Shown here: positions 21,782 to 32,695 of the stretch, in pieces
How the letters are laid out: every line of letters begins with the position of its first letter
How positions within the stretch are numbered: position 1 is the first letter of the stretch
Assembly: GCA_001972305.1 (NCBI GenBank)
Contig: BDDD01000361.1
Coordinates: 465,140 to 529,139, forward strand
Reading direction: 5' to 3'
Source: Cephalotus follicularis
Lineage: Eukaryota; Streptophyta; Magnoliopsida; Oxalidales; Cephalotaceae
Length of the DNA stretch: 64,000 bases
Notes under the pieces: generated by a model
Database searches by the model: none
What the model was told of the DNA's origin: nothing
Seen by the model: only the letters and a program-made list of their open reading frames with translations
Position numbers and translations under genes: made by a program

Positions 21782-22259
21782 TGCTGATACAGAAAACTTC
21801 TACTCAACAGTATCTTACGTGGAGGATTTTGATTTGTTGATAGAAACGCTTGATTGCTCCGAAAAGATGATGATTGTTATGTTCCCTGCACAAATAAACA
21901 AATACATCGTAGGTCCAGGAGGTTGAACTCTCGGGGACACTCCGATGCTTAAGTTAGACAATGCACAGGAATTCAAGGTGTTTTAGTAAGCAAAAATGGA
22001 TGATCTGTGTATAATCGTTGATTCTTGTATTTATAGGGCTGAATAATAACTATTAAGCATGGATTTCGGAGTTGATATGTATCTCCTAAGGAAATGCCGA
22101 GGATCTCGGGCATTTCCCTGATCTCCACCGGATATAGCGTCAATAGGCCATTATTCGTTATGCTTTGAATTTGGTAACGCCTAACCACGTGTTTTGGTCT
22201 CTGGAGGACATCTGCCTCAATCTTACGAGGACACGTGGCAGAGTTTATTACCCGTATCA
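21782..22259 (-). repeat. 3' LTR of Tat element 2 (478 bp)
   Basis: Minus strand TGATACGGGTAA (22259) to CTGTATCAGCA (21782). A polypurine tract (CCAGAGGGGCATA on the minus strand) lies directly upstream at 22260-22272, as expected for a 3' LTR. It holds CACGTG motifs and a TATA box, and shares blocks with the LTR of Tat element 1 (GGCATTTCCTTAG). Confidence 0.85.
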
Positions 22260-22609
22260 TATGCCCCTCTGGTCTCCATTCTTTGGGCTTACCAGAGGAT
22301 GGGGACCATATGTGGCCTGGCTTCAAAATATGGGCGTGTTGCCCGTGGATGAGAAAGGCTTGATCCTCTGTTGGGCCTGACAACCTAACCCAGATTGGCT
22401 AATTAAGGTGATATGGCTCGCCAGATGTCCCATCCGGTTCGCATCCCATCAATTAATGCTAATCATGACGGGAAGTGGAAGGGTTTTGCACGCCTTGGAC
22501 TCTTCGGTTACCGCGCATAGACCCTTCGTTTCCCGCGTGTTACACGTCCAGCTAATCTCCACCGTACATATCAAAAAGAATCCAAAGGTTAGAGGGCAGT
22601 CCCTAGCTC

Positions 22610-22619
22610 TTTAAATACC
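22610..22619 (+). promoter_or_regulatory. TATA-like box for the antisense gene of Tat element 2
   Basis: TTTAAATACC lies about 220 bases upstream of the antisense ATG at 22838, in the same relative place as the TATAAAAGG of Tat element 1. Confidence 0.45.
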
Positions 22620-22837
22620 TCTTTCACTTGGGAGAAAGGTTCTTTACGCTTTCTTGCCTTCCAAATCTCTAAACTTTCTGCAACTCCCCTATTCTCTCAA
22701 CCTTCAAACTCAGGCTTCGTTTAGAACCTTATCATCAAAAGGTGATTTTTCCTCTTTTATCTTCTTTTTCTCGTTTAAGTACCCCAAAGTTTTACATGTC
22801 CATTGTATCCTCGTCTTCTTTTCTCTCTGAAAGCGCC

Positions 22838-25505
22838 ATGGCCAAAACTAAACAAACCAAGAGGATTATTAGACGTCCCGAGAAGGTAGCCCGAGCATCA
22901 GCGGGGGTTACCATTGTTGAGCGTCCTCTCAATATTGAGGTGGAGATGGAGGCCGCGGCTGTCGGGGCTCTCAACGTCGGTCAACAGAGGCTGGGGTCCA
23001 AGTCTTTAGGACCCACTTTGACCAGACCAAGCTGCGCCCGAAGAAGGTGGCTAAGTTTGTCAAAGATTATTCTATCCCCAGCAGCTTGGACTATGAGATC
23101 CTCGTTTATCCCCGGACGGTTATGGAAAGTAAACCTGGGTATTTTGTTGTGTTCCATGATACTCTTGAGCATGGACTGAGGCTCCCTCTGCCTCCCTTTT
23201 GCCACGACTATCCTCGGGTTTTATGAAATTCACCCATCGATGCTCCAAGCACAGTTCTGGGGATTCATCATCGGTTTCCTAGTAAGGTGTTTGGAGTCCA
23301 GGGTGACAGCCACCGTGGGGCTGTTCAAGGAGTTCCACATCTTGAATGCCTCTCCTAAAAAGCGCGGCTTCTACTTCAAATCTAGCACGAGTCATAAAAA
23401 GCTACTGGCGGAGAACACCAAGACAGTCAAACACTGGAGGGAGAAATATTTCATCGTCAAGAATCTCCCCGGCTTCACACCCTGTCCTTGGAGTGATACC
23501 CTGAATACTTTGCATTTTAACCAGAGGAGGTCATTGACCAGGGAAGAGAGGGCTGACCTGGAGAAGCTTCTGGTACTCCCTCCCGAGGACGTGGACGTGG
23601 TGGTGTTTGAGGATCGCTTGCAACGACTTGGGCTAAGCATGTCCCCGGGTCGCAGGGCTAGCCTGGAGCTGGATGAGGTGGTCCCCTAGGGGATTGAGAG
23701 AGGGAGAAACCTGGATGCCCGAGATGAACCTGCGTCCTCGGTGACTATCCAAAGAGAGAGCCGTATTATGTTTTCCCTTGGATTTTTTTTAATTTTCCTT
23801 CATTCTTTGCTTTTGAAGTTTTTCTAACCATTCTCTGGTGATTCCCTACAGTGATGGCATCACAAGACTTAACCATGGACCTCGTAAGGGCTGGTCGCGA
23901 GCACACATGAGCTGCTGATCCCGATGGGAAAAGGCGGGAAGCTCTTAAGAGGCAAAAGGCCTTGGAAAAGTCCAAAGCTATAGCAGAGAAGAGGGCAGCT
24001 AAGCAGGTTGCTGCTATGGCCAGAGTAGAGGAGCTATCCCGGGTTGTGTCCGAGGAGGCCAGGTATGCGGCCGAGGAGACTGAGAATGCTGAAGCCGTGG
24101 TGGCAAGAATCAAGGAGGCCGCGGAGGCCAGGGACAAGGAGGCCGGGAAGGCAAGGGCAAAGGAGGTCGCGGAGGCCAGGGCCGAGATTTCACTCGGTAA
24201 GAGGCCGGCTAATGTCAAAATTGCTTGTCCTTCAAAAAGGCAGAGGACAAAGGAGGGGGACGCACCTTAAGACGAAGCCACCGAAGTGCTCTTTTATGAC
24301 CCTGACCTCCCATGACCATCTGAGGAGCTCGGGCAAGTGAGGGAGATCCTCAGAGCACTTGGCAATCCTGGCGTTTGTCTGAAGATGCCCGGGGTCACCG
24401 TTGAACTTGGTAAGGCGGGTATTTTTTCCCCATGAGTTGATGGTAAGGAAGAAATGGACCGTTGGTCAAACATGGACCAATCTCTTCCAGAGTTGTCTCA
24501 GGGTATGCAAGCTCTTCCCAACTTTCTCCTTTAAACAAAATTCTTGCTTATTTCTAAACCTTTTGTTTCATCTTCAGGCAATGGTCGATGCCCACCTTCT
24601 GATGGAGAGATCTGACCAGGACACCGGCTTGAACGAGAAGCTCGAGGCTGAAAATGTCGAGCTTAAAAAAATTGTTGGATATAGCTCGTGCTCAACTGGA
24701 TGACGTGCTCGGGGCCCAAGAGACCATAGTTGCTGAGAAGAATCAGGCTCTTGAGGAGGCAACAAGGGAGATGAAGATCAAAATAGCTGTAATGTGCCAA
24801 AATTTTGAGCTCGATGGCAAGCTGAGTGCCTATGGTGAAAGGATGGCGAGGCTCCAAGAGCTTGAGGAAGCTCGGACTAAAGCCGCCGCGGAAAGAGCTG
24901 CCCTAGACTTCAAGGCATCCTCGGAATTTCAGGATGTTTTGGACCAGGATGTGGACAACTATAAAGCCTCTGAAGATTTCAACAGAGAGGTCTTTAAGAA
25001 GTCCTCGGCCAATTTTCATCGGGGGTTCTATACCTACCAGAACATGGTCGAGTGTCTCCCGGAGCTATCGTTGGACTCCATCATATGTGGTCCTTCAGTG
25101 GTTGAGTATGACTTCCTCCCTGATGGCGTTGATGAAGACGAGAAAGAAACTCTTCAGGCTTACGATGAGGAGCAAAGTCACACTCAGGAACAGGGGTGGT
25201 CGCCCAATGGTCGTGAGATGGTTCTCTTCACTGCCCCTACTGAGGAGGAAAACTTTGAGCCCTTGGGTGCGAAGCCTCTTTCTCGAATTATTGTCGAGGA
25301 CTCAGCTCCTGAGCATATGACTGTGGACCCTCTTGCGCCAGTAACTGAGGATCCCCAACTTGAGCCTATGGCTGAGGATTCTCCACCTCTTCCAAAGGAA
25401 CAAAGATCTGAGGACCCTCCATTGCCTCCTTTTGAACCAACAACTGAGGATCCTCGACCACCTCCTCCAATTGTACTTGACAACCCTTCAGGGGATGAAA
25501 ACTAG
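22838..25505 (+). pseudogene. Antisense gene of Tat element 2 ('putative gypsy type transposon' domain)
   Basis: Three coding blocks run opposite to gag-pol. The first (22838 to about 23689) has GFIIGFLVRCLESRVTATVG, YFKSSTSHKKLL and WREKYFIVKNLPGFTP, matching the gene at 10.2-12.6 kb. The middle block (about 23853-24510) is an Ala/Glu/Lys/Arg repeat helix with AEARDKEAGKARAKEVAEAR units. The last (about 24580-25505) is a coiled coil, then NFHRGFYTYQNMVECLP and an acidic Pro-rich tail. Pyrimidine-rich stretches ending in CAG (near 23850 and 24578) look like introns, and AATAAA follows at 25577. Role unknown. Confidence 0.8.
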
Positions 25506-26089
25506 AATAGCTTTTTTTTCTTTTTCCTTGCCTTGTACTTTTTTCTTACTTTTGCAATGTAATTTTTTTGTACTAATAAAATACAAAGCTTTTTTCACCT
25601 CGGATCTCCTTTACAAGCTTTTATTTGTGTTGTATGCTTGAGCTATATCCGAGCATTTGCGATTCCCTTAGGAATTTTAACTTAGCCTAACTTATAGACT
25701 TTTTATTGTGGCCTTACAATTTTCATGCCTAATTACCTAAGCTTCGTAGTCCCCTTAGGACACTTTGTTTCCAAAGCGCTTAGGCAAAAGGACTTAGTCT
25801 TTACGAGTTCTGCTGTGTTCATAAACCAAGTTTCAGGTCTGCTCGGGCAAGTTCTTATGGGTTTGCCTAGCAGGGTCTCGTCTGGTCCATTATATTCTAG
25901 ACCAGGTCGCCTGAGCTTGCAGTCCACGTAGGGACACTTATTTCAAAGTGCTCAGTCCAACAAACTTGATAGTTGTTAGTTCTTATGGATTCGCCTCTCA
26001 AGACACGATATTGGCATGGTCGGGCAGATAAGTATCGATCAGTGTTTGCTCTCTTGGGAGTCTTGTTGCTTCTTTAGAAGTCTTTAGTG

Positions 26090-26205
26090 CTCATCGGAAG
26101 GAGTCTTAGGTGCACCACGGGAGGAGTCTTTAGGTGCTCCTCGGGAGGAGTCTTTAGGTGTTCCTCGGGAGGAGGAGTCTTTAGGTGCTCTTCGGGAGGA
26201 GTCTT
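26090..26205 (+). repeat. Tandem repeat of about 24 bp, five units
   Basis: Units of the form AGGAGTCTTTAGGTGCTCCT recur five times, the last ones slightly varied. The array lies between the integrase end and the antisense gene, and a weaker counterpart is seen in Tat element 1 near 9540-9600. Confidence 0.9.
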
Positions 26206-26438
26206 TATTGAATTGAGACATTGGTCTGTTTGGATTATTTCCTTGGAAGTATGGTTGGACATGCTTTTTATTGAAGCTTTTTAGTTTAGGGAGTTGATCG
26301 GCGGCTGTTCAGAGGTTTAAAGAGATAAACATTGGGCCTCCGGTCCCTTGCAAACTTGGAACTGTGATCTTGCACACATTTTTTTAGAGAAAAAATTCAA
26401 TCTTATTAACATTCTTAAATTTGTACATCTTACAAAAG

Positions 26439-27536
26439 TCATTGGTAGTACTTCCTCAAGTGCTCGGCATTCCAATCTCTAGGAATCTCCTTGCCCTCCA
26501 AAGTTTCAAGTTTGAATGTTCCTGGGCAGAGGACTATCTTCACCTTGTATGGTCCTTCCCAATTAGGGGCTAGCTTTCCTCTGATACCGATTGGATCTGC
26601 AACAGCTGAGTTGCGTAGGACCATGTCTCCTTCTCCTAGTGGTCGGGGGTGTACCCTTTTGTTATAGTAACGGCCAACCCTCTATTGGTATGCTGCAACT
26701 TTGATAGCTGCCTTATCTCTGAGCTCTTCCACTAATTCGAGGAGGGTCCTCAATCCTTATTCATTATTTTCTTCGCTGAAATGCACAACCCTTGGTGACT
26801 GTACACCAATCTCCACCGGTATCATAGCTTCAGCTCCAAAACAAAGGCTGTATGGGGACTCACCAGTTGTGATCCGAGGAGTGGTTTTATAAGCCCATAG
26901 TACACTTGGTAGCTCCTTTGTCCATCTTCCCTTTCTATCCTCAAGGTGCTTCTTCAAGCCTGAGGTGATTTCTCTGTTGATCACCTCGGCGTGGCCATTA
27001 CTCTGGGGGTAGGCCACCGAAACCAATCTATGCTCTATTCTCCATTCTTTACAAAAATCACGGAAATCCTGGCAATTAAACTGCTTCCCATTATCCAAAA
27101 CTATTACTCTCGGGACTCCAAATATGTAGATGATTGATTTCCATACAAAGATCTCCATGTTCTTCTCTGTGATCGTGGCCAGAGATTCTACTTCTACCCA
27201 CTTGGTGAAGTAGTCCACTGCCACAATGAGAAACTTCCTCTATCCTGTTGCCACTGGCAATGGTCCGACGAAGTCCATCCCCCATTCTGCAAAGGGCCAA
27301 GGGGTCGTGATAGATGTTAGCGGTTCTAAGGGTCTCCTACTTATATTGGCATACCTCTGACACCTATCACACTTCATTACAAATTCTATGGCATCCTGGT
27401 GCATGGTCGGCCAAAAATAGCTCTGCCTCAATAATTTGTGGGACAAGATTATGCCCCCCGTGTGATTACCACAGACTCCTTCATGGACTTCCCTTAGAGC
27501 ATAATGGACCTCCTGGAGAGTCATACACCTCAGCAA
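26439..27536 (-). pseudogene. Tat element 2 integrase
   Basis: The HHCC zinc-binding region (HEGVCGNHTGG, then CDRCQRYAN) precedes a catalytic core with DYFTKWVEVE, LDNGKQFNC and the SNGHAEVINRE block that carries the catalytic Glu. The C-terminal tail GKLAPNWEGPYKV ends at KYYQ. It matches the plus-strand integrase at 7.9-9.3 kb. No longer one frame. Confidence 0.85.
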
Positions 27537-27642
27537 AGGAAAAGAGAATGACCTTTTATAGAGGATCCCGTCTCAGAGTTGGTATCGGTTTGCTCGGTAC
27601 ACCAGTTTTCTCGCTTCAGCCTGGGCAAGATTCCGTTCTCAG

Positions 27643-28524
27643 CTAATTGATAAATTGAGCCATCCAGTTTGGTTCCTGTGGTGCATCTATGTCCATCATG
27701 TCTACCTCCGAGACGGTGGGTTTGGCCAGATAGTCCATCAGTATTGTCTTATTTTCCTGCAACTCCTCCGTTGTTGCTAACTTGGACAACTGGTCTGCTC
27801 GAGCATTTTCTACTCTGGGCACCTTCAAAACTCTAAGCATTTGGAAGGCTGACTTCAAGCTCTGAAATTATGTTAAATACTTAACCATGGAATCTTCTCT
27901 GGCTTCGTACTCGCCACTCACCAAACCAACTACTAGCTGAGAATCACTAGAGGCTTCTATTTTTTGAACCTCCAAGTGTTTCGCAATTGTCAGCCCAGCG
28001 ATCAGAGCTTCCCACTCGGCCTCATTATTTGTGGCCTTGAAGCCAAACCTCAGAGCGTACTCCATGGTTTAGCCATCTGGACTTGTTAATACCAACCTTG
28101 CTCCACTACCGGAGATGCAGGACTAGCCATCCACGGATAACTTCCATAATCCCTTCTCTTCCTTAGAGGTGTATTCTCCCATACACTCCATAAGTGTATG
28201 ATCTCCTATAAAATCTGCCAAGACCTGTGATTTTATTACTGGTCTGGCTTCAAACTTTACATCATACTCGTCTAATTCGACGAACCACTTGATCAGCCTT
28301 CCCAAGAGGTCTGGCTTTGCTAGTACTTGTCTTAGTGGTTGGTCGGATAGGGCCTTGATAGAATGAGCTTGGAAGTACGGCCTCAACTTCCTTGATGCTA
28401 TAATCAGAGCATAAGCACATTTTTCTACCTCTGGATACCTCCCATCAGCATCGTTCAAGGCTTTGCTGACATAATATATCGGTCTTTGAACTTTCTCCTC
28501 TTCTTTGACAAGTACTACACTCAC
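27643..28524 (-). pseudogene. Tat element 2 double RNase H region
   Basis: The first RNase H (28524-28123; YYVSKALNDADGRYPEVEK) is followed by the second, archaeal-type RNase H (28065-27868; FKATNNEAEWEALIAGL, EASSDSQLVVG) and the linker up to 27643 (KVPRVENARADQLSKLATT). The doubled domain is a Tat hallmark. Confidence 0.8.
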
Positions 28525-28667
28525 TGCGACTGTTGTTGCTGCAAGTTACAAATACAAGTCCTTCCCGTCCTTAGGTTTTGATATCAGAGGAGGGGGAGCC
28601 AAGTATTCCTTCAACTTGTCGAAGGCTGTTTGACATTCTTCCGACCAAGAAAATCCCTTAGGATCTC

Positions 28668-29576
28668 TCAATAATTTGAAAAAATGGGACACTTCTCTGC
28701 TGACTTTGAGACAAACATGCTCAAGGCTGCTATTCTTCCATTCAACTTCTGTATATCCCTGATGGTTTGAGGAGGCCTCATGCTCTGAATTACCGAAATT
28801 TTCTCCAGGTTGGCCTCTATCCCCCTGCTTGAGACCATGAACCCGAGGAACTTACCAGAGGTAACTCCAAAAGTACACTTAAAAGGATTGAGTTTCATTT
28901 TATATCTCCTTAACACTCCAAAAGTTTCCTCCAAGTCTATAATGTGGGGGCTCCTTTCTGGCGTCTTGACGAGCATGTCATCAATATACACCTCCATGTT
29001 TCTCCCGATCTGGTGTTCAAAGATTTTGTTGACCAACCGTTGGTAGGTCACCCCAGCATTCTTCAAGTCAAAGGGCATGACTTTGTAACAAGACATGCCT
29101 CTGTCAGTGATTAAGGTTGTCTTGTTCTCGTCGGGCCCATACATGGGGATTTGATTATACCCCGAGTAGGCATCCAAGAAGCTTAGCATCCTATACCCCG
29201 AGGTCGCATCCACCAACTGATCAATCTTCTGGAGGGGGAAGTGATCCTTTGGACAAGCCTTGTTGAGGTATGTGAAGTCAATACACATCCTCCACTTACC
29301 GTTTACTTTCTTGACTAGGACCAGGTTAGCCAACCAGTCAGAATAGTGCACTTCCCTGATGAACCCCACTTGTAATAGCTTGCTCACTTCCTCAGCTATT
29401 ACTTGCTGCCTCTCTGGAGTGAAGTTCCTTTTCTTCTGCCTGGTCGAAGGCCCCATAGGATCCACACTTAGCGTGTGCACCATCACTTCTGGGATGATCC
29501 CAGGGACCTCCTCTGCCGACCAAGCAAACCCATCTTTATTATTTTTGAGGAACGTTATCAGTTCCCCTTTCTCCAC
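28668..29576 (-). pseudogene. Tat element 2 reverse transcriptase
   Basis: Full RT core in order: VHTLSVDPMGPSTRQKKR, the RKVNGKWRMCIDF-type block (here KKVNGKWRMCIDFTYLNKA), FLDAYSGYNQIPM, the catalytic YIDDMLVKT motif and KFLGFMVSSRGIEAN. The aspartates of YIDD are present. It copies element RNA to DNA in the live family. Confidence 0.9.
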
Positions 29577-29765
29577 ATCTCCAAGTTATGAGCCGACTTG
29601 GATAATTCTTTCTTCATTGCCTTCCTCCAAGGGCACCTGTAACACTTCTTCCACAGGTTGTGGACGCTCGGGTTCCACATCCCCTCTTAACTCCACATTT
29701 GCTATGGACAAGGCCTTCTCTTTTCCCTTGTCCATCAAGGCAGTTTTGTAGCACTGCCTCACTAC

Positions 29766-30260
29766 CTATTGATCTCCTCTAACTTCCTCCACGCCAAACC
29801 TCATTGGGAATTTCATCACCAAGTGCCTCGTAGACACTATTGCCTCCAACAAGTTCATACATTGACGCTCGATTATGGCATTGCACGGGCTTGGTGTGTC
29901 CACTACTAGGAATGTCATATGCACCTGGGTCTGACGTGGGGTCGTGCCTGCAACCACAGATAGGTTGATGGACCCCAGAGGATGGACCATCTCTCCTACA
30001 AAGCCAACCAATGGGGTTTTCACGGGCTTGAATTGGTCGGTCGGTATCTTTAGCTGATCAAATGTATGTTTATAAAAGATATCGGTCGAGCTCCCACTAT
30101 CAATCAGGATCCTCTTCATAGTGAAAAGTTTCACCAGAAGAGTTACCACCACTGGATCATCATGAGGGAGACGTACTCCCTCATATTCTGCCTCGGAGAA
30201 GGATATCACCTCATCATCTCCACCAGTCTTCAACCTCTTGCTATGCTGAATCTGTTCCAC
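29766..30260 (-). pseudogene. Tat element 2 aspartic protease
   Basis: Retropepsin-like: active-site block ILIDSGSSTDIFY, then VGFVGEMVHPLGSI and the later block NAIIERQ. It parallels 4030-4449 of Tat element 1. Confidence 0.8.
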
Positions 30261-30399
30261 AGCAAAGGATTGCCTTCTATAGGCCTTTCTAGATCTATTA
30301 TGGTCACCACCAGACGCGACCCCTCCAGATATTGTGTGGATGACACCTCTGGACTGATGCTGCTGCTCCTCTGGCTGCTACGGAGCTTCCTCTCTGCGC

Positions 30400-32050
30400 T
30401 CTCTCCTTTGCTGAGGAACGTTCCTATCCACATACTTGCATAGGTGCCCTTTACGAATCAGGTCTTCTATCTGATTCTTTAGTTGCCTGCACTCCTCGAT
30501 ATCGTGCCCGTGGTCACGATGGTACCGACAATACTTTTATGTATCTCTCTTTTCACCTGAGGACCTCATTGGTGCAAGCCATTAGATGGGGACCTTGTCC
30601 TTCTCCACTGCAAGTATCTTGGTACGTGTCTCCAAGAGAGGGGCGAAATTGTTGTAAGCCGGGATGGGTGCCCCTCCCCTTGGTGACTCCTCTCTATTGG
30701 AGAGCTTGTGTCTGAGGTCATCCCTATGGAGTTCGGACCTCTCATTCCTCTTCTCTTTCTTCCCGGGAGCATTTCCTGAATGCTCCCAATTCTCCACCTG
30801 ATGACCCGACCAGGATGCTTTTTATTTCCTTATTGCCATCGCCTCCTCGGCATTGACATACCTCTCTGCTCTTTTCAGCCATATCTACCGTAGGCTTCTT
30901 CAGCAGAGAGAAAGTGAAGGTGGAGTTGTTCTTCAGCCCACTATTCAGAGCTGCTAGAGCGAATGACGGTTCTAAGTCTTTCACCGTGAGAGACTCCCTG
31001 TTGAATCTGGTAAGGTAGTCTCTTAGTGACTCATTTCTCCCCTGCACCACGTTAATCAAATGGGTTGAGTTCCTCCTTTGCGTGGTGCTATTGAGGATTT
31101 TGGTGACGAACAGTTGCGCAAACTGCTCGAAATTCTCAACCACTGCCAGGGTAGAATACCACGATTGGGAAGCTCTAGTCAATGTTGTCGAGAATCCTCG
31201 GTAGAGCGTCACGTCTGAGGCTTGGTGCACTAACATGGTTTGGATGTAGGTGCGCACATGTTGGATGGGATACATGGACCTATCATACTTCTTGAGACTC
31301 GGGAACCAGAATCCACTAGGGATACGCTCCTTTATGATCTCGGATGTGAAGGGGTTGGCACTAATGTTGTGCACCTCAGACATATATCCCCTTGGCTGCT
31401 CGCTCCTCGGAGCCTTTTTCCATCTTCGTAAGCCTTATGTTCATTGCTTGCTCAACGTCTTCAATGTTCCTAGCCTGGTTAGAAACCCGTGACTCCCCTA
31501 CCAGTGTGGCTGTGTGGTCCAACCTACTCCCTCACACTGTTCTGGTCCTGTGCGAGGCATTGGAGTGCACACGTATCTCCTCAGCATCCCCCTGGCGATC
31601 CACTTCCATTGCTTGGTGCTCGGGATGCTCTGATCGGGGATTGTTGTTATGATCCCGGGCAGTTGAGGACTCTACCCTCTGAGATGTATTAATCTCATCT
31701 CTCCTCCTCAGGGGTGTATCAACTCATGATCGCCTCGAGGGGAGCATGCCCCTCCTCGGTGAGTTTCCCCTTTGCCCACGGGGGCATTGGTTCTCCGGGG
31801 CTGACCTGTGCTGTCCAGACTATCCTCGGACAACTTATTGAGCAAATCCGACCTGAGCCTGGTTGGTCAGGTTATTCACCAACAAGTTGGTTAGGCGCTC
31901 CATCCCCTGTAGGAGCTGACTGAATTGCTCCCCAGTGATGGGAGCTTGCTCAGCAGCGGCAGCAACCTGACCAGTGGCAAGTGGGTTATTTCCAGTAGCA
32001 GCCTGGCTGCCATTAGCTATTGAGTTATTGTTGTTTCTTCTCAGATGCAT
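30400..32050 (-). pseudogene. Tat element 2 gag
   Basis: The gag start (MHLRRNNNNSIANGSQ, 32050) lies just after the primer-binding site. The capsid region (31383-30742) has GFWFPSLKKYDRSMYP and RRNSTHLINVVQGRNESL. The His/Cys-rich block with [13 protein letters not shown]-type residues lies near 30530-30470. It parallels gag at 2.8-4.0 kb. No longer intact. Confidence 0.8.
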
Positions 32051-32082
32051 GATTCTTGATAGCTTTTCGCTGCGTTTCCCAC

Positions 32083-32094
32083 AAACGGCGCCAA
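32083..32094 (-). promoter_or_regulatory. Primer-binding site of Tat element 2
   Basis: The minus strand reads TTGGCGCCGTTTGTG right after the LTR end CTGTATCAACAG, the same site as at 14186. Confidence 0.75.
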
Positions 32095-32095
32095 C

Positions 32096-32201
32096 TGTTG
32101 ATACAGAAAACTTCTACTCAACAATATCCTACGTGGAGGACTTTGATTTGTTGAGAGAAACGCTTGATTGCTCCGAGTAGATGATGAATGTTATGTTCCC
32201 T
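32096..32201 (-). repeat. Remaining 106 bp of the 5' LTR of Tat element 2
   Basis: TGTTGATACAGAAAAC to GTTCCCT matches the first 106 bases of the left LTR (from 21782). It then joins an LTR facing the other way. Confidence 0.85.
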
Positions 32202-32205
32202 CATA

Positions 32206-32695
32206 TGATACGGGTAAAATTTAACCCATAAACTCTGTCACTTGTCCTCGGACTATTGAGACAGATGTCCTCCAGAGACCAAAACACGTGGTCAGGCGTG
32301 ACCAAATTCAAAGGATAACAAATAATGGCATATTGGCGCCATATCCAGTGGAGATCAGGGAAATGCCCGAGATCTTCGGCATTTCCTTAGAGGATACATA
32401 TCAGCTCTGAAATCCATGCTTAACAGTTATAATTCAGCAACTATAAATACAGGAATCAACGATTATACACAGGTCAGCCATTTTTGCATACTAAAACACC
32501 TTGAATTTCTGTGCATTGTCTAACTTAAACATCGGAGTGTCTCCGGGAGTTCAATCTCCTAGACCTACGATTTATTTGTTTATTTGTGCAGGGAACATAA
32601 CATTCATCATCTTCTCGGAGCAATCAAGCGTTTCTCTCAACAAATCAAAGTTTTACACGTAGGATACTGTTGAGTAAAAGTTTTCTGTATCAACA
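32206..32695 (+). repeat. Inverted full LTR at the right end of Tat element 2 (490 bp)
   Basis: TGATACGGGTAA to CTGTATCAACA on the plus strand. It is preceded by CATA, the same four bases that precede the true 3' LTR next to its polypurine tract. So this copy comes from a 3' LTR and is inverted relative to the element body. TATA box CTATAAATAC near 32442. Confidence 0.85.

Larger units (their letters stand above)
21782..32695 (-). mobile_element. Tat-group Ty3/gypsy element 2 (Retand-like), with an inverted right LTR
   Basis: A 10.9-kb element whose gag-pol reads right to left, with an antisense gene on the plus strand. Left LTR: 21782-22259. On the right, the primer-binding site is followed by only about 106 bases of LTR in the expected direction and then by a complete LTR in the opposite direction (32206-32695). 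Flanks TATAG (21777-21781) and TATAA (32696-32700) match at four of five bases, hinting that the composite inserted as one unit. The LTRs look about 90% identical, so it is older than Tat element 1. Broken at several places. Confidence 0.8.
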
